Source: UMGS1840 sp964537245 (GTDB lineage: Bacteria; Bacillota; Clostridia; UMGS1840). Taken from it: DNA of 22,621 nt. A program made the position numbers and the translations under genes. Below, piece by piece: positions 15,690 through 22,532 of this stretch. The notes beneath the pieces were generated by a model, which saw only the letters and a list, made by a program, of their open reading frames with translations, was not told where the DNA came from and searched no databases. Numbering within the stretch: the first letter of the stretch is position 1; each line of letters opens with the position of its first letter. The stretch covers positions 1 to 22,621 of the forward strand of contig CAZHZL010000042.1 of the NCBI GenBank assembly GCA_964537245.1, read 5' to 3'.

Positions 15690-16247
15690 ATGAAAGTTTT
15701 TATAGCTGGACCAAGAGCGATAACAACACTTGATAAATCAGTTGAAGAAAGATTGTTTAATATCTATGAGAAAAAATTCACTGTTTTAGTTGGCGATGCA
15801 AGCGGTGTTGATAAGTCCATACAACAATATTTTCACAAATTATCATATACTAATGTTCTTGTCTATGCGAGTCAAGGCAAGGCAAGAAACAATGTTGGTG
15901 GATGGAAAGTAGAAAATGTTGAAGTTTCAAAAAAACTTAGAGGTTTTGATTATTATGCTGAAAAAGATAAGGCAATGGCAAAAGAAGCAGATTACGGATT
16001 CATGCTTTGGAATGGAAAAAGCAAGGGTACACTTAACAACATCATAAATCTGATAAGTGATAATAAAAAATCTTTGGTTTATTTTGCTCCCAAAAATCAA
16101 TTTGTTTGCATTGACAATGAGGAAAAATTAGCATGGCTTATATCTTTTTGTGAAGATGAAACAAAAGAATTATATAAGAAACTGTCTAAAAAAATACCGG
16201 TTGAAGATCCTCAACTTTCACTTTTTGACGCTTTGGAGGATGAATGA
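15690..16247 (+). CDS. SLOG-family (YspA-like) nucleotide-binding protein
   Basis: A 185-residue protein. FIAGPRAIT at the start, LVGDASGVDKSIQQYF (~33-48), RGFDYYAEKDKAMAKEADYGFMLWNGKSKGT (~84-114) follow the YspA-type SLOG pattern (G-A-x-G-x-D loop, R...KD..M...AD, W.G.S.GT). SLOG proteins bind or cleave nucleotide-like ligands and often occur in conflict systems. The C-terminal tail ends PQLSLFDALEDE. It begins 4 bases after the phosphoribosyltransferase stop and overlaps the res start region (ATGA), so all three are translationally linked. Together with the SLOG domain on the helicase, this operon holds two SLOG modules. Confidence 0.8.
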   Translation: MKVFIAGPRAITTLDKSVEERLFNIYEKKFTVLVGDASGVDKSIQQYFHKLSYTNVLVYASQGKARNNVGGWKVENVEVSKKLRGFDYYAEKDKAMAKEADYGFMLWNGKSKGTLNNIINLISDNKKSLVYFAPKNQFVCIDNEEKLAWLISFCEDETKELYKKLSKKIPVEDPQLSLFDALEDE

Positions 16248-19228
16248 TGAAACTTAAATTTGATAACAATCTACACTATCAGAAGCAAGCGATTGCATCT
16301 GTTGTAGATTTATTTAAAGGGCAGACACCCAAGCAGGCGAATTTTACTGTTGCTTTGCAACAGCAAATGAGCATGGAAGAACTAAAACGCGGATATACTG
16401 ATGAAGCAATGGGTGTTGCAAATAAATTGGAACTTATTGAAGATGAAATTTTGGAAAATCTGCAAGAAATACAGCTTAGAAATGGTATTCCTCAAACATC
16501 AGTACTCCGTAAAAATCAGTATGATTTTGATATAGAAATGGAAACAGGTACAGGTAAAACCTATGTGTATTTGCGTTCTATTTTTGAACTTAACAAAAAT
16601 TACGGTTTTACAAAATTTATTATTGTTGTTCCCTCTATCGCCATTAAAGAAGGTGTAAAAAAATCTATTGAGATTATGACGGATGAATTTAAAGGCTTAT
16701 ATGACAATGTTATATTCAATCACTTTGTCTATGACAGCAGTCAGCTGGAACAGGTGCGTTCTTTTGCAGTAAGTGATAATATTGAGATTATGGTTATTAA
16801 CATAGATGCATTCAGAAAATCTTTTGATGATCCTGAAAAGATAAATAAATCTAATATTATTCACCGTGAAAATGACAAGCTAAATGGTCTTAAACCTATT
16901 GAACTTATCAAGGAAACAAGACCTATTGTTGTTATTGATGAACCGCAGTCTGTTGATACAACACCAAAATCAAAAGAAGCGATTGCATCACTAAATCCGC
17001 TATGTACATTAAGATACTCAGCAACTCATGTTGACAAGCATAATCTGGTGTATAAGTTAGATGCGGTAGATGCCTTTGATTTGGAACTTGTAAAGCAGAT
17101 TGAAGTGGCAAGTTTTGAAAGCAAAGATTATCATAACAATGCCTATTTGAAGTTAGTATCTGTAAATAATTCCAAATCTCCTATTACAGCGAGAATTGAA
17201 CTTGATTGCAACATAAAAGGACAGGTTAAAAGAAAGGTTTTAACTGTTAAAAGCGGTGATGACCTTGCTTCAACGAAGCTCGGCAATCGTGAAATTTATG
17301 AGGGCTACATAGTAAATGAAATCTACTGCGAACCGGGGAATGAGTATGTAGATTTTACAAGTAAGAGTGATATTCTCCGTATAGGCAAGCCTATCGGAGA
17401 TATTGATGACCTTGCTATAAAAGAACAACAAATCAGAAAAACCATTGAAGAACATCTTAACAAGGAACTTGTTCTTAATCCAAAAGGCATTAAAGTTTTG
17501 AGTTTATTCTTCATTGATAAGGTTGCCAATTACAGATATTATGATGAAGATGGCAATCCGCAAAAGGGAATCTATGCACAGCTTTTTGAAAAGCATTATA
17601 ATGAGCTTATAAGAAAACCAAAGTATTGCAACCTGATTGACAAATTGGATGTTGATACTCCGGTAGAAGATGTTCATAATGGATATTTCTCACAAGACAA
17701 AAAAGGTGTGTTTAAAGATACTAACGGTAATACTGCGGCAGATGATGATGCTTATAGACTTATTATGACTGACAAGGAAGAACTGCTTTCATTTAACAGC
17801 AAATTAAGATTTATCTTCTCTCACTCTGCTCTTCGTGAGGGATGGGACAACCCGAATGTATTCCAGATTTGTACCTTGAACGAAACTCGTTCAGAAGTTA
17901 AGAAAAGACAGGAAATTGGTCGTGGTCTCAGACTTTGTGTTAATCAGGATGGTGAGAGACTACACGGATTCTCCATTAATACTTTGACGGTTATGGCAAA
18001 TGAAAGTTATGAAGAATTTGCTGATAAACTGCAAAAAGAATACGCTGACGATCAGGGCATCAAGTTCGGTATTCTTGAAAAACACAGCTTTGCAAACATT
18101 CCTGTTAAAAAGCAAGGCGGTGGTTATGAATATCTCGGACAAACTGCATCTGAAAAGATTTTTGAGCATTTTGAAGCTGTCGGATATATCGACAGCAAAG
18201 GTAAAATTCAGGATACACTCAAAGTTGCAATAGAAGATGGTAAAGTTGATATACCGGCAGAGTTTAAAAAATCTGAAAATGAAATAGTTTCTGTATGCAA
18301 AAAGGCATCCGGTGGTCTTAATGTCAGACCTCATGCTGACCGTATCCCTGTTAATCTTAATAAGGCAGTATATTTAAGTGAAGATTTCAAATTACTTTGG
18401 GATAAGATTAAATATAAAACTACATACGAGGTTGATTTTGACAGCGAAAAACTGATTGAAGAATGTAAATTAGCATTTGTACGGGAACTTAATGTATCAT
18501 CTCCAAAGTTGATTTATACAAAAGCAAAGGCAACAATCAACATTGGTGGTGTTGCTACAACTGAAACCGACAGACAAGGCATCTTGGCACAAGATCATCT
18601 TACAGAATTGCCTGACATCATTACATATCTTCAAAATGGCACAAATCTTACAAGAAAAACTATTGCAAGGATTTTGGTTGAATCTAAAACACTTGATGCC
18701 TTCAAGAAAAATCCGCAAAAGTATATGGAAGAAGCACTTAGGATAATCACACTTAAAATGCGTGGAATGATTGTTGATGGTATTAAATATACCAAAATCG
18801 GAAATGACGAATATTATGCACAGGAACTTTTTGAAAGTGAAGAATTACAGGGGTATTTGAACCAGAATATGATTCCAAGTAATCGTAGTGTGTATGAGTA
18901 TGTTGTTTTTGACAGTCAGAACGAAGAGAAATTTGCAAAGCAATTTGAAAACAATGAAAGTGTTAAATGTTATGCAAAACTTCCGGATTGGTTCAAGATT
19001 CCTACTCCACTTGGCAGTTATAATCCTGACTGGGCTGTTTTGATTGAAAAAGATGGAGAGCAGAAACTTTACTTTGTTCTGGAAACAAAGGGCAACACTC
19101 AGATTGATATGTTAAGACCTGCGGAATTTGATAAGATTGCCTGCGGTCATAAACATTTTGAAGCAATTGGTTCTGATATGGTATTTGATGCTATTGATGA
19201 TTTTAAAGAATTTATAGAGAATGTATAA
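16247..19228 (+). CDS. res: Type III restriction endonuclease subunit (Res)
   Basis: A 993-residue superfamily 2 helicase-nuclease. Walker A is METGTGKTYVYL (~98-109), motif II VVIDEPQSVD (~229), then a SATH motif III. Motifs V-VI are SHSALREGWDNPNVFQ and RQEIGRGLRL. The C-terminal nuclease has NPDWAVL (~926) and YFVLETKG (~943), a PD-(D/E)XK site with D, E and K in place. It is the expected length for a type III Res (EcoP15I Res is ~970 residues). Res needs Mod for site recognition and uses ATP to communicate between sites before cutting. I start it at the ATG at 16247, seven bases after GGAGG; an adjacent ATG at 16244 is also possible. It is the last gene before the terminator at 19319-19349. 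Confidence 0.92.
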   Translation: MKLKFDNNLHYQKQAIASVVDLFKGQTPKQANFTVALQQQMSMEELKRGYTDEAMGVANKLELIEDEILENLQEIQLRNGIPQTSVLRKNQYDFDIEMETGTGKTYVYLRSIFELNKNYGFTKFIIVVPSIAIKEGVKKSIEIMTDEFKGLYDNVIFNHFVYDSSQLEQVRSFAVSDNIEIMVINIDAFRKSFDDPEKINKSNIIHRENDKLNGLKPIELIKETRPIVVIDEPQSVDTTPKSKEAIASLNPLCTLRYSATHVDKHNLVYKLDAVDAFDLELVKQIEVASFESKDYHNNAYLKLVSVNNSKSPITARIELDCNIKGQVKRKVLTVKSGDDLASTKLGNREIYEGYIVNEIYCEPGNEYVDFTSKSDILRIGKPIGDIDDLAIKEQQIRKTIEEHLNKELVLNPKGIKVLSLFFIDKVANYRYYDEDGNPQKGIYAQLFEKHYNELIRKPKYCNLIDKLDVDTPVEDVHNGYFSQDKKGVFKDTNGNTAADDDAYRLIMTDKEELLSFNSKLRFIFSHSALREGWDNPNVFQICTLNETRSEVKKRQEIGRGLRLCVNQDGERLHGFSINTLTVMANESYEEFADKLQKEYADDQGIKFGILEKHSFANIPVKKQGGGYEYLGQTASEKIFEHFEAVGYIDSKGKIQDTLKVAIEDGKVDIPAEFKKSENEIVSVCKKASGGLNVRPHADRIPVNLNKAVYLSEDFKLLWDKIKYKTTYEVDFDSEKLIEECKLAFVRELNVSSPKLIYTKAKATINIGGVATTETDRQGILAQDHLTELPDIITYLQNGTNLTRKTIARILVESKTLDAFKKNPQKYMEEALRIITLKMRGMIVDGIKYTKIGNDEYYAQELFESEELQGYLNQNMIPSNRSVYEYVVFDSQNEEKFAKQFENNESVKCYAKLPDWFKIPTPLGSYNPDWAVLIEKDGEQKLYFVLETKGNTQIDMLRPAEFDKIACGHKHFEAIGSDMVFDAIDDFKEFIENV

Positions 19229-19318
19229 GTAAAAAGGACTTTTATTTGAAATCTATAAATAATCATAATGTGGTCACTTACTTTCAAATATTTCATACAG
19301 CCGACATATGCGGTTGGG

Positions 19319-19349
19319 AATACGCCATCGGGTTAGGTGGCGTATTTTT
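19319..19349 (+). terminator. Intrinsic terminator after res
   Basis: AATACGCCA (19319-19327) and TGGCGTATT (19338-19346) form a perfect 9-bp stem with a 10-base loop, followed by more T. It lies about 90 bases after the res stop and should end the rightward operon. Confidence 0.88.
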
Positions 19350-19353
19350 AAAT

Positions 19354-19382
19354 TTGACGATATACTGCTTATGTTTTATAAT
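19354..19382 (+). promoter_or_regulatory. Tandem unit 1 promoter
   Basis: TTGACG (19354-19359) and TATAAT (19377-19382) are separated by exactly 17 bases, just past the res terminator. No protein gene follows; the next hairpin terminator is at 19454-19480. Confidence 0.7.
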
Positions 19383-19388
19383 AAATAC

Positions 19389-19480
19389 GATGATAGATTG
19401 GAATAGTGTAATAAAAAACCACTCTAATCTGTAGAATGAATAAATATACCAAGATGCAGTCAGAATTCGACTGCATTTTT
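19389..19480 (+). ncRNA. Predicted short transcript, unit 1 (~92 nt)
   Basis: Extent inferred from the promoter at 19354-19382 and the terminator at 19454-19480. It contains a possible internal stem (AGATT/AATCT with AGTG/CACT). There is no open frame with a ribosome binding site. Identity is unknown. Confidence 0.4.
19454..19480 (+). terminator. Unit 1 terminator
   Basis: ATGCAGTC (19454-19461) and GACTGCAT (19469-19476) form a perfect 8-bp stem with a 7-base loop, followed by TTTTTATTTTTT. Confidence 0.85.
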
Positions 19481-19485
19481 ATTTT

Positions 19486-19514
19486 TTGACAAATGTTTTA
19501 TATAATGTTATTAT
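19486..19514 (+). promoter_or_regulatory. Tandem unit 2 promoter
   Basis: TTGACA (19486-19491) and TATTAT (19509-19514) with a 17-base spacer and TGT extended -10. It resembles the unit 3 promoter along its length (TTGACAAAT.. start, AATG.TAT end), suggesting duplication. Confidence 0.72.
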
Positions 19515-19520
19515 AGTTAT

Positions 19521-19622
19521 AGGTTATAGAAATTCATCTTCTATGAAATTTTTCATTTTTTCACCTTCGTTTGGTTTGGTGGTGTTTGGAAAAAGCAATC
19601 TGGTTTTGCCAGATTGTTTTTT
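19521..19622 (+). ncRNA. Predicted short transcript, unit 2 (~100 nt)
   Basis: Bounded by the unit 2 promoter and the terminator at 19595-19622. A hydrophobic 28-codon frame (from 19543) runs through the terminator and lacks a ribosome binding site, so I read the unit as non-coding. Confidence 0.4.
19595..19622 (+). terminator. Unit 2 terminator
   Basis: CAATCTGG (19596-19603) and CCAGATTG (19609-19616) form a perfect 8-bp stem with a TTTTG loop and six T after it. A-rich sequence on the left gives a T-run on the other strand too, so it may work both ways. Confidence 0.88.
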
Positions 19623-19625
19623 GTT

Positions 19626-19654
19626 TTGACAAATTCTTTAAACAATGCTATAAA
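19626..19654 (+). promoter_or_regulatory. Tandem unit 3 promoter
   Basis: TTGACA (19626-19631) and TATAAA (19649-19654), a 17-base spacer, and TGC extended -10. Confidence 0.75.
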
Positions 19655-19660
19655 GGAAAT

Positions 19661-19759
19661 AGTCGCAGGTTCTTACTCGCAATAGAGATAAGGATTTTAT
19701 GACGAATGAAGGCTAAACTTTTAAGAAAGGGCAATTCAGTAAATCTGAGTTGTCTTTTT
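19661..19759 (+). ncRNA. Predicted short transcript, unit 3 (~99 nt)
   Basis: Bounded by the unit 3 promoter and the terminator at 19730-19759. It includes AAGGA four bases before a five-codon frame (MTNEG, 19699-19716), which could act as a leader peptide. Otherwise non-coding. Identity is unknown. Confidence 0.4.
19730..19759 (+). terminator. Unit 3 terminator
   Basis: GGCAATTCAG (19730-19739) and CTGAGTTGTC (19745-19754) pair over 10 positions with two G-T wobbles, followed by TTTTT. Confidence 0.78.
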
Positions 19760-19795
19760 GTTTTAAAAAATTTTTAGAAAATTTCAAAAAAGGGG

Positions 19796-19824
19796 CTGAC
19801 AAACGAAAAAGTGTACGATATAAT
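19796..19824 (+). promoter_or_regulatory. Tandem unit 4 promoter
   Basis: CTGACA (19796-19801) and TATAAT (19819-19824) with a 17-base spacer. Confidence 0.65.
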
Positions 19825-19830
19825 AATCAT

Positions 19831-20035
19831 GTCAGTAGGGAACTGACATCCTTTCTTTTTGTAATTTGTGTCATAAGACACGCTCCTTTCTTTCGTTTGT
19901 ATAATAGTGTAGATGACTGCGGTAGGCGATTCTTTGATAAGAACACTTTGACCGTAACATACCTAAGCTCTACGGGTACATAAAAAAACAAGAGTGCTAT
20001 CTTCATTCAAAGGTGTGAAGATAACACTCTTTTTT
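19831..20035 (+). ncRNA. Predicted structured transcript, unit 4 (~205 nt)
   Basis: It opens at the hairpin ATGTCAGT/ACTGACAT (19829-19849), then GTGTC/GACAC (19868-19881). Each is followed by a C/T tract, the second being CTCCTTTCT (19883-19891), matching the 16S rRNA 3' tail. A CGGT/ACCG stem around TTCTT/AAGAA follows, and the strong terminator ends it. The opposite reading is that the C/T tracts are ribosome binding sites on the minus strand for a 15-codon frame at 19827-19874. Confidence 0.42.
19991..20035. terminator. Strong bidirectional terminator
   Basis: AGAGTGCTATCTTCA (19991-20005) and TGAAGATAACACTCT (20016-20030) pair with one mismatch, a 15-position stem. TTTTT follows on the plus strand and an A-rich left flank gives a T-run on the minus strand. 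It ends unit 4 rightward and the broken XRE gene leftward. Confidence 0.9.
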
Positions 20036-20114
20036 AGTCTTTAAATTCAAATAATTTTTTAAGCGGTATATTCAGTGCTTCCGCAATATCTATCAAAGTA
20101 TCCAATGTGCAGTT
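20034..20114 (-). pseudogene. 3' remnant of an XRE-family regulator gene
   Basis: The minus-strand frame directly after the recombinase stop encodes CTLDTLIDIAEALNIPLKK and then LFEFKD, the typical last helix of a Cro/CI-type regulator, followed by a stop and the terminator at 19991-20035. The helix-turn-helix itself is missing. The frame is broken exactly where the recombinase gene ends, so the gene was most likely split by integration of the element to the right. The 5' part should lie at the far end of that element. Confidence 0.72.
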
Positions 20115-20125
20115 TTAATTATCTA
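20100..20125. other. Probable attachment-site junction of the integrative element
   Basis: The boundary between the recombinase 3' end and the XRE tail falls here. Serine-recombinase elements often carry the recombinase gene at one end with the att core just beyond its stop codon. The exact core cannot be defined without the other end. Confidence 0.45.
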
Positions 20126-21773
20126 TATAACATAAGTCATAGTTGAAAGTCAGGTCGTATGCTTTTAATGACCTTGAGTTACCGCCTCTTGTTCCGATTA
20201 TCTTTCCTGATGCAAAGGTTAAAATGTGGGAGCCTTCCGAAACAGTTTTTGTTGTAAAGGGTAGAAGCTTTAAAAAGATTTTTAAATTTATTTCATTTTC
20301 TTTAGTTCCTTTATAAACAACAATTTTTTCTATAAAAGAATCAATAACATTTTTTCCAAGCTCATTTGAATAATTAAGTTCATTTAAAATATTGCCTCTC
20401 AAGTTTTCAACACTTTCTTTTAAGTTTAAATTTTTTTGTTCTTCTTCCAAAAGGGCATAGAGCTTGGTCTTTAATGTTTCAAGCTCTGAATTTAAAATGT
20501 TGTTTCTTTCTTCAAATTCTTCGTTTGAAAGACGGGAATCTATAACCAAATCAAGAAGTTTATCTTTTTTAATATGTATCTTGTCTATTTCGTCCTGAAT
20601 TTTTTGCTTTGATTTTAAAATTGTTTTAGAATTGTTGTTCTCTTTATAAAGTTCAATAAGCTCGTTGGCTATTGATTCCTTTTCGCATATAATCTGATTA
20701 TAAACTTCCCTTATAACAGCATCAATTTCAGTTTCATACAAAATAGGATTTTCACATTTGTTCCCGCTTTGATATTCCTTACAGGTCCATAATTCTTTAA
20801 TACCTGATTTATACTTATATATTGTATGGTAATAACTTTTTCCGTGTTCACTGCAGATAAGTTTACCTGAATAGCGATATTTGTTCTGATAGCTTGTCTT
20901 ATCTTCACAAGACATTTTTTTGCTTCTTATTTTTAACTTTTTGTTCGCTTTTTCCCATAGTTCAGTTGAAACAATTGGTGGAACTTTTTCATTATCTTCA
21001 TACATAATCCATTCTTCCGATGGTAAGTTTTTGCGGTCGTTATGACGAAAATCCAGCTTATGAGTTTTATTTCCGCAATAAAAGCCTTTATATTTAGGAT
21101 TGATTAAAATACCTTTTATTGAAGAGAAGGAAAATGGATTTCCGTTTGAATTTTTATAGCCCATTTCTGAAATGGTTTTCGCAATTCTTCTCACACCCAT
21201 ATCTTCATTGGCATATAAATCAAAAATAAGTCGTACCATTTGGGCCTCTTTTTCAACAACAACTAACTTTCCTTTTTCCTTTTTATAACCCCATATGCTG
21301 TCATTTCCAAGAACAACACCTTTTTTTATGGATTCTTTAAAACCAAATTTTACTCTTTCGGAGATTTTTCGGGTTTCATCCTGTGCAATACTTGACATTA
21401 TTGTTAAGCGAAGCTCTGCATCAGGCTCAAGTGTGTTTATATTATCACTTTCAAAAATTACTCCAACCCCACACCTTAAAAGCTCCTGAGTATATGAAAG
21501 ACTGTCAATAGTATTTCTTGCAAATCTTGAAATTTCTTTTGTAAGTATAAGATCAAATTTATGTAATTTTGCATCGTTTATCATTTTTAAGAAATTATCT
21601 CTGTTTTTTACTGATGTAGCTGAAATACCCTCGTCGATATATCCGTTAATCAAAGTCCAGTTGGGATTTTTACAGACGAGCTCTTCAAAATGCTTTTTCT
21701 GAGCAGAAAGCGAATGAAGCTGTTCATCTTTATCCGTTGAAACTCTGGCATAATATGCTACATTTAACTTCAA
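20115..21773 (-). CDS. Large serine recombinase (site-specific integrase/excisionase)
   Basis: A protein of at least 552 residues. The resolvase domain has the catalytic serine in YYARVSTDKDEQ (Ser12 from this start), ISRFARNTID and ETRKISERVKFGFK. The recombinase domain follows (VRLIFDLYANEDMGVRRIAKTI; FSFSSIKGILINPKYKG). A zinc ribbon lies at ~300-345 (LICSEHGK, then WTC and KCENP), with one usual cysteine apparently replaced by His. A long coiled coil (~365-440) precedes the C-terminal domain. It cuts and rejoins att sites through a serine-DNA link. The start shown is TTG at 21773, with no ribosome binding site. The frame stays open to 21866, and GGAGG lies seven bases before an ACG at 21830; the extra residues (DIYSIRQQL...) match the usual family N-terminus. 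Confidence 0.92.
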   Translation of the reverse strand: MKLNVAYYARVSTDKDEQLHSLSAQKKHFEELVCKNPNWTLINGYIDEGISATSVKNRDNFLKMINDAKLHKFDLILTKEISRFARNTIDSLSYTQELLRCGVGVIFESDNINTLEPDAELRLTIMSSIAQDETRKISERVKFGFKESIKKGVVLGNDSIWGYKKEKGKLVVVEKEAQMVRLIFDLYANEDMGVRRIAKTISEMGYKNSNGNPFSFSSIKGILINPKYKGFYCGNKTHKLDFRHNDRKNLPSEEWIMYEDNEKVPPIVSTELWEKANKKLKIRSKKMSCEDKTSYQNKYRYSGKLICSEHGKSYYHTIYKYKSGIKELWTCKEYQSGNKCENPILYETEIDAVIREVYNQIICEKESIANELIELYKENNNSKTILKSKQKIQDEIDKIHIKKDKLLDLVIDSRLSNEEFEERNNILNSELETLKTKLYALLEEEQKNLNLKESVENLRGNILNELNYSNELGKNVIDSFIEKIVVYKGTKENEINLKIFLKLLPFTTKTVSEGSHILTFASGKIIGTRGGNSRSLKAYDLTFNYDLCYIDN

Positions 21774-21863
21774 ATCGGATAACTTTTTATTTTCATCTTT
21801 TAGTTGTTGCCTGATTGAATATATATCCGTAAAAACCCCTCCTTTCTTGATTTTTTTTAGACC

Positions 21864-22025
21864 TTAAACTGCCTGCTTAATTAAAAATTCTTTTGCATTT
21901 AAGTAGGTATCTTCAGATATAATATTTTTTTCAAAAAGCTTTTTATTGATGAACATTTTTAGTTCAATTTTGAAATTATCTCTGTTTGTTCTTAAAATTT
22001 CATCGGCTTGTACATTGTTTTTCAT
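21864..22025 (-). CDS. Small SHOCT-like protein upstream of the recombinase
   Basis: A 53-residue protein starting MKNNVQADEILRTNRDNF. The C-terminal half (LKMFINKKLFEKNIISEDTY, then LNAKEFLIK) matches the SHOCT-type short helical pattern of a hydrophobic helix, G/N-I-I-S turn and second helix. Such small genes are common directly upstream of large serine recombinases in Clostridia and may act as regulators or directionality factors; that role is unproven. AGGAGG lies 11 bases before the ATG. Its TAA is in the same frame as the recombinase, with no further stop between them. Confidence 0.68.
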   Translation of the reverse strand: MKNNVQADEILRTNRDNFKIELKMFINKKLFEKNIISEDTYLNAKEFLIKQAV

Positions 22026-22129
22026 AAATATGGTCGCCTCCTTTTTTTAATCTTATGTGTCTGTTAATAAAAATATGAATCTTAATTTTGTTCGTCAATT
22101 CTATATCTCGTTCTTCCTTTAGCATTGAA

Positions 22130-22406
22130 TAGCGTGACAGGACTTGAACTGAATATGGTTTAAAAATAGAAATTTCGCACAATACTGCAGAAAATTTTGC
22201 AAACATACGACAGTATAGTTTTTGAATTTTCTTTGTCTTATATCAAAATTTCTTATTTTTAAACTCTGTGACCTTAAACTTAGGAAAATTTGATGTAATT
22301 TTGATGCGGAGGGTGCAGCAAGGCTGACGCCTTGTAAAACCGACAAATAAAAAGGACACAAATTTAGCAAGTTTAAGGCATATTGAGTTCGAGTACTGTC
22401 ACGCTA
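22130..22406. repeat. 28-bp imperfect inverted repeats with nested hairpins, candidate oriT
   Basis: The left arm (22130-22157, TAGCGTGACAGG start) and the reverse complement of the right arm (22379-22406) match at 25 of 28 positions. Inside, CCTTAAACTT (22272-22281) pairs with AAGTTTAAGG (22369-22378), AAATTTG (22286-22292) with CAAATTT (22359-22365), and CAAGGC-TGAC-GCCTTG (22319-22334) forms a central hairpin. Confidence 0.65.
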
Positions 22407-22469
22407 AGCAAAAGAAAGGACCACTACACATTTGAAAAAAGCAACATCACTTTTTTAAGTGAAAAGTGG

Positions 22470-22521
22470 GTTCCGTGTTCACGGCTTTTTTGATATTTTC
22501 TATTACCGCAAAACACGGAAC
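22470..22521. terminator. Possible terminator region of the element gene to the right
   Basis: GTTCCGTGTT (22470-22479) and AACACGGAAC (22512-22521) are perfect 10-bp inverted arms. A smaller CCGT/ACGG hairpin followed by CTTTTTT lies inside the left arm. The two foldings exclude each other. This could end leftward transcription from the partial gene at 22533. Confidence 0.4.
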
Positions 22522-22532
22522 AATGGATTTAT

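Larger units (their letters stand above)
22026..22532. other. Non-coding element region with large inverted repeats
   Basis: No credible gene. It contains a 28-bp imperfect inverted repeat (22130-22157 and 22379-22406), an inner 10-bp repeat, a central hairpin (22319-22334), and a GTTCCGTGTT/AACACGGAAC repeat near the right end. Position between the recombinase module and the next element gene suits an oriT or regulatory RNA. Confidence 0.5.

Noticed and set aside
19246..19434. 62-codon frame from TTG just after res
   Set aside because: No ribosome binding site, it runs through the res terminator and the unit 1 promoter, and it has no family features.
19543..19629. 28-codon hydrophobic frame in unit 2
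   Set aside because: No ribosome binding site, and it overlaps both the terminator and the next -35 element.
19750..19983. 77-codon frame across the tandem units
   Set aside because: It begins in the unit 3 terminator and crosses the unit 4 promoter and hairpins. It has no convincing ribosome binding site and its composition is not protein-like.
19319..20035. CRISPR array
   Set aside because: The repeated elements are promoters and terminators of differing sequence and spacing. There are no identical repeats and no cas genes.
22000..22370. Two minus-strand frames of 68 and 83 codons in the element's non-coding region
   Set aside because: They overlap the inverted repeats and the SHOCT-like gene region, have no good start signal and no family pattern.
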